From Xylona heveae TC161 (Eukaryota > Ascomycota > Xylonomycetes > Xylonales > Xylonaceae), in contig NW_017264199.1 of the NCBI RefSeq assembly GCF_001619985.1, positions 806,001 through 870,000 of the forward strand: a DNA stretch of 64,000 bases, given 5' to 3'. Below are positions 1-11,986 of the stretch, in pieces (positions within the stretch are counted from its first letter, which is position 1; each line of letters begins with the position of its first letter). The position numbers were made by a program, and so were the translations under genes. The notes below the pieces were generated by a model. The model did not search any database and had not been told where the DNA came from. It saw only the letters and a program-made list of their open reading frames with translations.

Positions 1-3000
1 GTACAATAAGTATTTTCTTCCCATCGAATTCTGGCTGGGACCAGCGTGATAGCTGGGCCGGCAATATCTTCAATGTCGGGCACGGGTATGCCTATTCGGC
101 CAGTCTTGATGAGACCAAATGTTAAGTCCCTTTTTTGAGTTCGACTGCCAATTACAAGTGCCAAGGCTCCTTGAATGATACTCGCCATAGTGATATCGCT
201 GGCGGACCGAGATAAAACGGAGATTTCGTGCTCGGCGATATCAGTTGTTAAAGGCCTGTAATCTTCTTGAGGAAGTGCAGGGAATATAATGCTGGAGACA
301 CTACTGCCACGAAGAGCAGTCTTCCAGAATGATCGGCTTTCGTCAGACTTGGATCCTTCAATGTATTCGACTAGAGGACGGAAGGGTTGATAAAGGTGTG
401 AGAAGCTTTTGTTGCGGTAAAGTCTCGACACTAGGCCGAGCGTGCGTGGAATGCTCCATCCATCATAGGTCGAGTGATGGGCACTCCATACAAAGTAATG
501 GCCCCGCGAATCTTCGGGATCTGAAATGAGCACCAGGCGCACCAGAGGCTTTCCGAAGTCGAACGAGAATGTTTTCAAAGAGGCGGAATAGTCGGCCAGA
601 CTTTCCGCAGTCTCCCACTCCAGTGGTCGGTTGAGCACAACTTGGAGGAGGTCTCCGTCTCTGCCAGTGACAATTCTTGTCCTGAAAATTGGGTGATTCG
701 CAACAACTTGTGTCCAAGCGGCCTGAAAGCGCGGGATATCGACTTGGGCCGATAGGTGAAAGACTTGATGAAGAGTGTTGGCGACTCTATGCGCTTTAGT
801 TAGATAAATCATGTCTTTCTGCAGTGGTGTGCACGGATATATATCTTGAATGGAATCCGGGTCAATGCCCCAGTGCTGATAGACGTCATCAACGACCTCC
901 CGTGCATGGACAGCTGCTGCAACAACGCTGGCCTGCTCAGCCACTTGTTTCAGTTCCGTGGTCATGTCAAACAGAATAGGGTGTCGGAATATGTCAGAAA
1001 CAGATAGCTGCCAGCCAAGGGGCTGGAGAGCTTTGACTAGCCGCATGGCTGAAATGGAATCTCCGCCAACGCGAAAGAAGCTGTCGTTGACACCAATCGA
1101 ATCTTGCTCGATACCAATGACCTCGGCCCACAATCCCTGTAGAAGGATTTCATTTGCTTGTGCTGGCTTGTCCTTCTGCACGCTTGCCAAAGAATAGTCG
1201 TTGAATTGTGAAGGAGACAAAGATTTCACAAGTCTCTGGAGGGATTTCCGGTCCACCTTGCCTGAAGGGGTTATAGGCATAAAGAGCAGTGAAATGTAGA
1301 CCGTTGGAACCATGTATGATGGTAGCGACTTGCTGAGTTGCTTTTGCAAGTCCAAGGAATTATACTTTGTCTGGAGTGTAGGGGGTAGCAATGCGTTGGT
1401 TTTCCAATCTTCGTCCTGGACAGAGCGAACATGTTTTCGAATCCCTTGAAACGAGACGAGGAGTGCAGACGTGCGATTTTCAAAGTGTACAAGTTCTACC
1501 GCAATTGTGGCGTCTTCTGCTGAATGGACAGCGGCGTGGTGTTCAATCTCCCCCAATTCAAAGCGCTGACCATGAAATTTGACTTGCGAGTCTTTGCGGC
1601 CGAAGATTTCCAGAGTTCCATCTCCTCGAAACCGACCCAAATCGCCCGTCCTGTAAAAGCGTCGCCCTTGAGGACCGCGGTTTGCCCAAGCAAGGTCTTC
1701 AACGAAACTTTCTCTAGTTTTAACTGGGTCATTGAGATAGCCACGCGCAACATTCGGTCCTTCAATTATCATCTCTCCAACAGAGCCCACAGGGAGCAGC
1801 TGTTGAAGGTTGTTCTGGTCAGTAATCCAGATGTGACATCCGACTGGGCGACCAATGTTGACACCGTGAGCCTTCTTGTCAAGCGCTGCCGTTACGGTAG
1901 AAAATATGGTACATTCTGCAGGCCCGTAAGTGTTGAACAAGTGTACTTTACCCGCCCATCGATCGATCACTTCTTCAGTTAGCAGCTCCCCACCAAGGAC
2001 AAGCGTCTGGAGATCAGGAACTTGTTCCGGCTCAATCATCCTAACAACCGAAGGAGTCAGGTCAGCCCAGGTGACCTTCATCGACTTGATTGCTTGAGGC
2101 AGATTGTCGAGGCGGTCTTGCTCAGCCAGGACACAAATACAAGCGCCATACATGAGCGATATACATATGTCTTCTATGTAAACATCAAAGGCAAAGGCAG
2201 CAAATTGCAGAACCCTTGAGGAGGAATTTAGCTCCAAGTCTCTACCGTTTGCTCGTGAAGTGGACACTACTGATGAGTGCTCTAGCACGATACCTTTCGG
2301 CACACCTGTACTTCCAGATGTAAAGACAACAAATGCTGCATTCGAAGGCAATGTTGGTCCGGGGTCATTTACAGACGCTGTGGAGATGGTCTCCATGAAT
2401 GCATGATCAATGCAAACAACACGTTTCTCGTAAGCCTCCAGTTTTCCGAGCTGCAGAGACGAAGCCAGTATAATTGAGGCATTCGTGCCTTCGATGATTT
2501 GTGACAAACGGCCAGGGGGATGGGTAGGTTCCAGCGCTGCACAGGCCCCTCCAGCTCGTGGAATCGATACCACAGCAACAATAGCCCAAAGCGACTTCTC
2601 AAAACAAAATGGAACAATGCTTTCTGGTCCGACGCCGAGGCTGCGCAAATATTCTGCAAGAGCTGAGGTTAGTCGGTCCAGCTGACCATAGGTCAACTCC
2701 TTTCCGTTATCGTAGCAGATTGCAGGAGCATTTGGTCTTGAATGCATTTGACGCACTATTGCCCAGTGAACACATTCCTGTACTGGCTCGAGATCGGTTG
2801 CATTCCATGAGCAAAGGCGCTCAAGATCCCGGGGATTCAATTGTCCTAAATCTCCAAGCGCACTATCTCTCAAGTTTTCACTGATTTGATGCACTGTGTG
2901 CTCGAGCTGGTACAATATCTGCTCAACCTCTGAATGGTCCAAGACATCAGAATCGTAGACCGCTACCACGGATGCATACCCTGATTGTAGAGTAATCTCC

Positions 3001-6000
3001 AGAGAGAGAAGATAACTAGGCATTTCTGTGTCATTTTTCCCGAGAAGTTGCATTCCGTCAAGGAGTCGAGGCTGCTCCGGCTCCGGCTGGACAAGAAATA
3101 AGCTTTGGAACATGCACGCGGTAGTACAATCAGAGCTCAGAGTCCTGATAGACTGAATGCCTGTATGCTCAAACGGAATCATCTCAATGCTCTGACGCTG
3201 TACATCATTTAAGAATTATATGACTGGCGTTGAATCGGCCCAGCAAATTCGTACTGGTGCAACTGTAATTGTTGGCCCAACTAGATTTGCAATCCCAGGC
3301 AACGATCCAGTGCGGCCGGTCTGTACTGTTCCAAAGCAAACGTCTGTTGAGCCAGTATATTGTCTGATCACAATGGCCCAGGCAGCACGAAGTAAAGTCG
3401 CAACTGTAACATTTACTCCTGCAATCCTTGGCAAATTAATCTTATGATGGACAACATCTTGTGCCAATGGCCAGTAATCTGGATGAGGTAGTTTTGGGAA
3501 CTCGGAGCCTTGAAACCGGTCAAGCTGACTTTTCCAAAATTGATGTGCTTCAACTGTCTGAGCTGTGTTTACATAGTCAATAAATTCCCGGAATGGTAAA
3601 CTCTTCGGAACATTTTGGCCGTGATATAGTGTAGAAAGTAGCTCAATGACCCTCAAGTCACTCCAACCATCATAAACTGCATGCTGAGCACTCCATACAA
3701 AGTAATGTCCTTCTTCTCCATTAGGAAAAAGTGCAAGGCGGACAAGAGGTGTTCCATAGCCAAACGGCTTGCTCATATCTTGGTGAAGATACTCTTTTAA
3801 ATTTTCAGATGTATTCCAGGTAATATGTTCATCTAACAAAACCTGAAAAAGTTGGTTATTGTTTGACGTAAAGACAATCCGAGTTCGAAAGATGTCATTC
3901 TGGGCAACTATTCGCTCCCAGGCATATTGAAAACGAGCTATATCAATTTTCTTTGATAGAGAATATATCTTCTGCAATGTCTTGGTTTTTGACTCTCGGG
4001 TAGTCAGTGCAAGTAATCCTTTTTGCATAGGACTACATGGATATATGTCGAGGATGCTGGTTTGGTCCAGTCTCCACTCGTTACTGATTTTCTCACAAAG
4101 GCGAGACCAGCTTGGTGTTTGGTGAGAGTTTCCTTTTGATACAGTAGCTGAAATGTACCCCTCGTCATCGAATAACAGAGGAGATTTATTCCCCGAAGGC
4201 TCGTCCTGGTTCTCGCTCCTGTCGTAGAGAATTTGAGCCTGTAGCTTAAATTCCGGACAACTGAGGATATCAGAAGTGGTAAGATGCAATCCGTTTGCAT
4301 GAGCAATGGTAGAAAGACGGATGGCTGCAATTGACTCGCCACCAAGCTCAAAGAAGTTGTCGTTGGTACCGATCGTCTCCAGATCAAGACCGAGCACCTC
4401 TGCCCAAAAACTCCGAAGGACTTCCTCTATCTTGTTCTGTGGCTTTTCTTTTACAATTGTAGCGGGTGAGTATGCACCTAATTCTGCATTCGACAACCCA
4501 ACAAATAGTGACTTTAGTTGTCGATGGTCCAGTTTCCCTGACAAGGTCAATGGAATCGTGGAGAGAGGAATGTAAAAGTTTGGAATCATATACGAAGGTA
4601 AGGCCTGTTTCAGCTGTTGGGATAAACCCTGTGCTAATTCTCTCCTATCCAGCGAGACAGGTAGCACCTCAACGGAAATTTTTGTAGCAGGTCCATCGAC
4701 CAACTTCTTTGGCCAGTAAAAGGCAACCAACGCCTTTTTCTCTCCATCACCGGTCTGAAGCGGCAGAAAATTGACGGCTGCCGCCATTTCATCGGGCAAG
4801 TTGCAAGATAGGTGAAATTCGGTTTCTTTCAGATCGACTCTGCGGCCCGTCACCTTCACTTGCGAGTCGTTTCGTCCGACAAATTGCAATGACCCGTCAG
4901 ATTGATAGCGTACCAAATCTCCCGTATTATAAACCCTTTTTGGATGCATTGCACTGAAGGAGTCCAGCCAAGCCGGTGACTGGAACGACCTTTTTGTTGC
5001 ATCAACATTCTTCAGATATTCCCTTGCAAGGATTGGCCCTTGGATCACCAGCTCACCGATAGCTCCAACAGGGGCTAAGCGGTCGGGATTTCGAGGAGAA
5101 ACAACCCAGAAGTTACAACTTTGCATGGGGTTTCCAATATTCTCCGCATCCGGATTAGCTGCCATACTGAAGTTATTGACCGAGCTGGCAATGCTACATT
5201 CTGACGGTCCATAGCCATTCAACAGACGGAGCTTTGGGGCGAAGTCGTTGATGACACTCTTTGGTGTAACTTCGCCCCCGATCACCATCGTCTCCACACT
5301 GACCACATCCGAGGGGTGAATTGTTTTTGCAAATAGCGGTGTCATGAAGACCCAGCTTGCCTGCATTCTCTTGATCGTCTCACCGATATTGTTCAGCCGT
5401 TGGTGCTCTGAAGGTATACATACGCATCCCCCGGCAGTAAGTGCTCCGAAGATCTCCTGTAAGCTGGCATCAAAAGTGTACGCTGCAAATTGAAGAACAC
5501 GAGAATGCTTATGAATGTGCATATCCCTATGCTGGGCGACCATGCTGGTCAGAAATGCACCATGTTCCAAAACAATGCCTTTCGGATTTCCAGTCGTTCC
5601 CGATGTGAATTGAATGAAAGCAGCATTGCTGGGTGTACAGGGGCTTCCCGATGCTTCTCTTGGTTCCTGAAGCCTGGAGATTAAATCTTCGTCGACCACG
5701 ACGACGGCGACTTCTGCCGCTGAGTCCCCGACATGATCTGCATTTTCCGAATCCGAAAGCACAAGAGATGCATTTGTTAAGTGAACAATGTGTGATATCC
5801 GATCATTCGGATACTCAGGGCTGAGTGCTACAGATGCACCCCCAGCTTTCAGGGTTGCGAGCATAGCGACGATGGCCCAGCGCGATTTGTTGAAGCAGAA
5901 AGGAACGATAACTTCCTCTTTGACTCCATAGCTTTTCAGTTGAGCTGCAAGGCACGTCGAAACCCGATCCAGCTCCTGGTAGGAAAATTGTCCATCCCAC

Positions 6001-6838
6001 GAGGAGATTGCAAGGGCGTGAGGATGTGCCAAGGAATGTTGGTGAATGATTTCATGAATGCATGCATGAATTGATGGTAAGAGCGCCTTGTTCCACTGCA
6101 AAATTGTTGCTCTCCCATGATAACTTATCAAATCAAGATCCTTAATGGGAATTCCAGGTGTCTGGAAGAAGCTCTCGATGACTTTCTGGAAAGTCAAAGC
6201 TATATTCTCGGCCTGAAAGTGTGAAACAAGTGCCGACTGGTAAAATGTAGATATTGTATTATCTGAAAGAGATATGCTTGCGTACAGCTTCAGAGGATTC
6301 TGAATAGCTTGTGTTAATTCTGCCTGCTGTAATTTGGACGGAGGATCGGACTTGGACATACAATCAATGGCAAGGGGGCCTTCTTCAGACTGCTAGAGCC
6401 CGTGAACACCAGACTAATTTCCAGCGCTGTATCGAATAGATTGACCAATGTAACAGTATAGTTACTAGACTGGTCTTCTTTTTCCGGAAAATGCAAAATA
6501 GAAGGGTCCCAGGTGTCAATTGCATTCCCAACATTGGCAACTGGAACAGACGTCTCAAGTTTACAGTGGTAAATTGTTGCCACTGAATCTGAGATAAAGC
6601 CTGAGCAGATTTCATCATTGTTGGAGAAGGTACTTATAACCAATGCCCAAAGGCCCTGCAAAGTATCTATGATCGATACGTTGTATGTAGTGCAGATGGC
6701 TTCGAGAGATGCAATGCTAAAGCGGTTTTTTTGTGAAATAATATTCCATCGACCATTATTGTCATGACTGCCTCTGTCTGCAAAGACAATAGACGGCTCC
6801 CAACTTGCTAAATCCTCAACGCTTGACAATTTAGGCAT
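1..6838 (-). CDS. Nonribosomal peptide synthetase, at least two modules, 3' end beyond window, one in-frame stop
   Basis: The protein would assemble a peptide on phosphopantetheine carriers. Exon 1 is 6362-6838 (ATG at 6838). Exon 2 starts at 6299, after a 62-nt intron (6300-6361; GTATGT donor, TTAAC branch, CAG acceptor). Domain order: C-terminal half of a condensation domain (residues about 1-260); A1 (FTSGTTGNPKG near 5590, NGYGPSECS near 5210, NTGDL near 4930); T1 (FFELGGES near 4340); C1 (QHAVYDGW near 3680, keeping the second, catalytic His); A2 (FTSGSTGVPKG near 2310, NTYGPAECT near 1930); T2 (FFRVGGDS near 1055); C2 (HHSTYDGW near 465), cut by the window edge. An in-frame TAA lies at 3216-3218 inside C1. 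The same frame then stays open for about 1,071 codons to base 1 and continues C1, so this looks like one gene with a nonsense change or a sequence error. The A8 motif of A1 (DLKETE) departs from the usual ELGEIE. Confidence 0.93.
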
Positions 6839-7421
6839 GTTGAATAAATAAGATGTATGAAAAGAAACAAAAGAAAGTTTGCTAGGTAGTTTGGTCTGAA
6901 ATGTGAAGATTTTTACCAGACAATAGAATGTTGTCCGTAGATGTACTTAAGCTCCTTAAGAACTTCGAACTTAGAGAGCACAATAGTACCTTCCCAGGGA
7001 TGCACAAATATGACCCGATTAGAAGAGGGGTAGACCAGGGGGTAACTAGGTACAGAAGTAAAGCATAATGCCAGAACCACAGGGAACGAGAGGACGCGTC
7101 ACAGCCATTGCAATTTGATCTTCAAATCTGTACATAAGCCAAAATTGCAGAATAGTGTCCGGTGCGCCAGTCGTGATGCGAAGTGAACGATGCCAAGCGC
7201 GTTTCAAAGAGAGTCCCTTGATAGACCCACGTCCTTCGTTAATTCTAAGAGCTGTGTAGGCAATTTCAGACGAGTATTTTGCATTTTAAAGATGTGAGGC
7301 AAGTGCTAATCGGATTACACTGTCAAAATTTGTCACGAGTACGAAAATGATTGAAATCGCTGCAAACCTGTAACAAGTCAGCGAACAGGGTTCTACCTTG
7401 TGGATGTAAAATGAGGTAGAC
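6839..7421. other. Intergenic: NRPS promoter and MATE 3' flank
   Basis: This is 583 bases between the NRPS start and the stop of the MATE gene, both on the minus strand. It should hold the NRPS promoter. I saw no further gene or repeat. Confidence 0.6.
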
Positions 7422-8800
7422 CTACAACGATGTTCCTATCAGAGAACCGCTCCAGAGGCCAGAGAGACCCAGACGAGCAACAAAACCCATGACAAATGAT
7501 AGTGGCAGTCCAACCTGGAGAGTCGTTAGCAGATGGCAAGTTGAGATTGGGAGACAATACTCACCAGGTAGTAGCATGCCAATGCAAGCAAACTCGCTAC
7601 CTTTTGTAGGCCAAGGCCTCTTACTAGGCCATTGCAACATTCTGCAAGTGCATAGGCAATCTGTAATACTGCACATAAGGGCATGCTATTGGCAGCTAGC
7701 AATTGTACGTCCTTGTGTGGGGACAGTAACCTTGTAATCTGGAATCTAAATGCTAATAACACCGTCATGTTGATGAGGCCCACAATGCTAGAAAGAACAA
7801 GCGCAGCGGTAGCCTGAATCCTGGCACGTTTGGGATCTTTCTGTCCGATGAGATAGCCAGTGCGCACAGAAGTGGAGAGGCTAATTGAAAAAGGCAGCTG
7901 GAAAGCCATCGAATTCGCACCACTCAGCACACTCTGGGCCGCGAGGTATAGATCGCTCATCTTTCCTGCACCTAGGGTCAACATTTCAAAGGAAAGAAAT
8001 TCTGCCAATACCATGGCACACCCTGGGAGACCCAGCTGCAGCATGGGACCCCAGTTAGTTAAAACGGCCTTCGATAGCCTCGGCCAGCACTCCGAACCAT
8101 CAACGTAAGCAACGTACAGCGCAAGGCCAAACGGGAGCAGATTGTCGGTCATGGCAGTGGCGACAGGTACCCCGAAGAAACCCCACTTTAGCTTGGAGAC
8201 CAGCACCCAATGGAAGAATGCATTTGCAAGCGCTCCAACCAAGAGGACCGTGAAGGAGGCTCGGAAGATACCCTGAGCGTGAACGAAGCGTTTTCCAGCC
8301 TCAAAAGCAGCATGTCCAGGCGCACCGAGCAAAACAATACGCAGATAGCCGCAAGTCAGCTCGGAGACATCCCGGGAGACAAGCAAGCTGAGTATAGAGG
8401 AACTATAGCACCAAGCAAGACCAATGGGCATGGTCACTGCCCATAGGAGTAAAATCATACGTTGTAAATGGCAACCAACCTCCTCCTGGTGACCAGATCC
8501 GAAGGCTCGCGTACAGAGGGTGTCCAGCGCTGTTGACAATCCTTGATAGATCGCATAACCGGTAATGTTGGCAATACTTGCCCCCAGACCGATTGCTGCC
8601 ATTTCCAACGGTTTGAATTGCGCCGCAAATAGCAAGCCGATAAATTGGAATGAATACTGCAGGTATGAGACCAGAACCAGCCAACTTGACGTAATGATCA
8701 ACGTTTTCGTCTCCTGGACCCAAATACTCGCCACATGACTTTCGACTGGATTTGCCCCCTGGGGGCTGCGGACCAGTGGTTCTCTTTCTGTGTTGGCCAT
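7422..8800 (-). CDS. MATE-family multidrug/toxin efflux transporter
   Basis: A polytopic membrane exporter of the multidrug and toxic compound extrusion family, which expels organic compounds by cation antiport. Exons are 7565-8800 and 7422-7514. The 50-nt intron (7515-7564) has GTGAGT, CTAAC and CAG in phase 0 and joins ACYYL to VGLPLSF. The predicted protein is 442 aa with about twelve hydrophobic segments, close to the family's usual size. Two MATE half-repeats are visible: one begins near residue 60 (AAIGLGASIANITGYAIYQG) and the second near residue 260 (LAAQSVLSGANSMAFQLPFS). The gene sits downstream of the NRPS on the same strand and diverges from an MFS exporter. This suggests, but does not prove, a role in exporting the NRPS product or in self-protection. 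Confidence 0.92.
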
Positions 8801-9805
8801 CTGGCTCGAAGAATCAGAAGCAATTCACTTGAAAGGGCGGAATGGAGCAAACTTTGATGAGCCATCCGACGATTGCTTACTTTCATTGCGGATTTAAGCT
8901 TCTCTCCACAGTAGGCCGAGAGCACGGCAAGGGCATATCATCCCTGTGAGGTGGAGGCATCAACATTATGATATATGGGCGGGTCAAATACCTGCAGACT
9001 GTTAGTACAGAACAGTGCCTTGCTGCTAATACAGCACGTCTTTAGAGTCAATAGCTCCCGCGCAGCTTGGTCTAGGCCGGTGCTTGTGCTTCGATAGGAA
9101 GAATCACATCATTTCACATTGCCAGAGCCAACCGGAGCGACTTCAGCATGGCGACAAATGTTGATTGCATCATTCATGGCGATCATAGGATGATGACCTA
9201 CGTCGGGTGGAAGACCGCGAAAGCGAGGATGAGGAAGCTGGTAACCGCCTACCCCACTGAACCCTCTACTGCGTAGAAGAGGGTTCGGTGGGGCCCGTTA
9301 GCTGGCACCATATGCAAAGTATCAAGCATCGAATAGCTCCCGCTTGGTCTGTGGAAAAATTGAGGAGCCGGTGGAGAACCGGGGGTTGTACGTGCACCCA
9401 AAGTAAACCAATAAACCCCCCTGCTCAGCGTCCCCCGCATCGGCCGGAACGTAGCGTCAACGAAGCGCAAGCAACACGGAATTCCGATTCGGCTTTGCGC
9501 CCAATTGCGACGGCAGCTTGGGGCTGAGCCGTGATGGTGTCAGGATCCCCTAGTCTTTCGTTAATCTATGAACTGTCTTTGGTGAAAGACCTGCCTAAAA
9601 GAGCAGCCTTATGCCCGAGAGCGAAGATGACTCCGTTTGTGTAGATGAGGAAAATTCAAGGTGCAAGTACCAGCTACGTGTGGAGTAACAATCCCGGGGC
9701 TCACTCCGTGGCCCTTTGCTTTGCATGTCGCCCTGATCGAGTTTCTCCCTCTTGCGCACTTCATCTTTCGGTTTGCGAGACGCAAAAAGCGACTTTGCTG
9801 CAACG
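8801..9805. other. Shared promoter region between MATE and MFS exporter genes
   Basis: About 1 kb separates the divergent MATE (minus) and MFS (plus) starts, so both promoters should lie here. It holds a strong inverted repeat at 9252-9293, listed separately. I saw no convincing coding sequence. Confidence 0.6.
9252..9293. repeat. Hairpin-forming inverted repeat, 16-bp arms
   Basis: CCCCACTGAACCCTCT (9252-9267) and AGAGGGTTCGGTGGGG (9278-9293) are reverse complements apart from one position. They are separated by 10 bases that contain a second small palindrome (CTAC-TGC-GTAG). The repeat lies in the divergent promoter between two exporter genes. It could be a binding site for a dimeric regulator, a stable stem, or a remnant of a small element; the sequence does not decide. 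Confidence 0.75.
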
Positions 9806-11738
9806 ATGGCTGATGCCCAATCCCCAACAATTCACGATGGTCGGATCAAGGGCCAGGATGTGGAGCTGGCTGTGAGGGACGGAAGTGCGCCGTTGATGGG
9901 CGCTGTCCCAGTTGAGGATGGCCCCATATATCCCAAGGGTCTTCAGTTGATTTGCATCACAGCCTCATTGATCATGTGTGTTTTTCTCTTGGGCCTGGTG
10001 AGGAGTCGCAAAGTGCTACCCAAGGGGACGATTGGCCCCATGATAGAAGCGAGATGGCATTAACGTATTCGCTCTGTGCACGGTAGGATGCAACCATTAT
10101 CACAACTGCAATTCCTAAAATCTCAGATGACTTCGGATCGGTCGCCGACATTGGCTGGTATGGCTCGGCCTTGTAAGTCGTCCGGGACAAAGAAGCAAAA
10201 GAGAAGTATCATAGTGCTGATTCTTTTCGGACAGCCGCCTTGCTTCGTGCATGTCACAGCTCATTCAAGGACGGCTGTTTGACCATTTCTCGGTCAAATG
10301 GGCTTTCCTGGTTCATCTCATTTTCTTCGAAGCTGGAGCCCTCTTGTCCGGGGCGGCTCCCTCATCAGCCGCCTTCATCGCCGGCCGGGCTGTCAGCGGA
10401 TTTGGTTTCTCAGGCATCAGCCAAGGTTGCATGGTGTCAGTGCTCTGCGCTGGAACGCATCTAAAGGAATGACTTGTACGCAGCTGACGCTTTTACAGCA
10501 TTATTGCCCTCACCCGCCCATTGGCACAGCGCCCCATCTATGTTGGCGGGATAGGTGCCAGCGAGTTTTTTGCGACCGCCGTTGCACCCGTGATAGGAGG
10601 TGCCATAACCTCATCACTGTCATGGCGATGGTGTTTCTACATCAATGTTATTCTAGCTGTAGCTCCGGCGGCGGTTATTCTCTTGGTGCTTCGGCTGCCC
10701 GAGGGGGGCAGATCAAACGAATCAAACGCTAATAGGCTGCAGAAGATCAAGGAGTTGGATTTCCTTGGAATGACCCTTTTTGCGGCGGCCATTGTCTGTC
10801 TTCTGCTTCCGCTCCAATGGGGAGGCGACAAATATCGATGGAGCAATGAACGTGTCATTGTCCTCCTAACATTATCGCCGGTCTTCTTCCTGACTTTCAT
10901 TCTAATCCAGATCAAAAGGAAGGATCATGCCATGCTCCCACTGAGGATCGTGAGGCAGCGGTCAATCTTTTTTGGGGCCCTATATAGCTTGGCTCTTCAG
11001 GCTGTAAATGGCGTCAGCTCGTACTACGTTAGTCACCCATGTTTTTTCATTTGTTTGGTTGGAATGCTATCTAGGTCTACTAACATATATGCCTTTGAAC
11101 AGCTTCCCATGTGGTTCCAAGTAGTTAAAGGGGCGAGCCCTGTTCAGTCAGGTATTATGATCTTGCCAAATGTGGTCGCTGTTCTCCTTTCAAGTATTCT
11201 TTCTGGATTTGTAATCTCATATTTTGGGAACTACGTCGTAATCATGATACCGGCCAGCGTCACGGTGCTTGCTGGTGCCATCATGATGGTGTTTTTTGAC
11301 GAGCAAACCAGATCAAGCTTCTGGATCCCTACCCTTGCTCTTCTTGGATTCGGGGTCGGAGCAGCGATATCTGGCCCGTTTATTGCTGTACAGACCGTCT
11401 TGAGCCAAGCTGATACATCCATCGGACTGGCTCTGATGACGTTTTCCCAAGAATTTGGAGTGGCTCTGTCGTTGGGGGTTGCACAATGTCTCTTTCTCAG
11501 TCAACTTCGTCGAAGCGCCGCCAGGTTGACTCCCAACGTTAATCCGGAGGCTATTATCAATGCCGGTGCCACGAGTCTGGAAAAGTCGGGTTTGGCCAAA
11601 TACGCGTCAGTGATTGCCAAGGAATATGATGAAGCTCTGAAATCGACATTTTATCTTGCTGTGTCCGTGGCTGCTTGTGTACTTCTGACAAGCATCTTTA
11701 TTGAAAGACGATCGATCAAGTCTTCTGCTGCTGGATAG
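9806..11738 (+). CDS. MFS drug/toxin exporter (DHA2/14-TM type)
   Basis: A proton-driven exporter of the 14-segment drug:H+ antiporter group, the type often found in fungal toxin clusters. Exons are 9806-9997, 10087-10172, 10235-10435, 10499-11027 and 11103-11738, giving 547 aa. Introns of 89, 62, 63 and 75 nt have GTGAGG, GTAAGT, GTCAGT and GTTAGT donors and all end in AG. The joins restore family motifs: LDATIITTAIPKI after TM1, GWYGSA, GRAVSGFGFSGI, the antiporter motif region ending APVIGGAI, SWRWCFYINV, and LPMWFQVVKGASPVQSGI. The start at 9806 (MADAQSPT) is preferred over an in-frame codon upstream because it gives the usual short cytosolic N-terminus. The gene diverges from the MATE exporter; co-regulation with the NRPS cluster is plausible. 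Confidence 0.93.
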
Positions 11739-11986
11739 ATTATTCTCTTTCTCGACAGCAAATTATAAAGGAAACAGACTCTCTGTACAGCTTAATACGC
11801 TGTCAAGGCCAAGTAAAGACAGGTATAGCATAGGCTCGCCACGAAAGTATGAGCGCAAAATGCACACAAATTATAAGGAAGCCTAGTGTGTCCGTAATTT
11901 TTTCATCTCTACTTCTGAGATCAATTCATTTTTCGAGTTTCGGGATGAAGTATGTTACTTTTTTTAATTTCCCCATTGAGTCAGAC
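11739..11986. other. Convergent 3' flanks of MFS and agmatine deiminase genes
   Basis: This is 248 AT-rich bases between two converging genes. No gene seen. Confidence 0.5.

Noticed and set aside
3198-3254. A possible 57-nt intron (GTACGA ... GTACAG) on the minus strand that would remove the NRPS stop codon and keep frame.
   Set aside because: It would delete 18 residues of a conserved condensation-domain segment (VRICWADS ... FLNDVQ) that is present in the second C domain of the same protein, and its branch point is poor.
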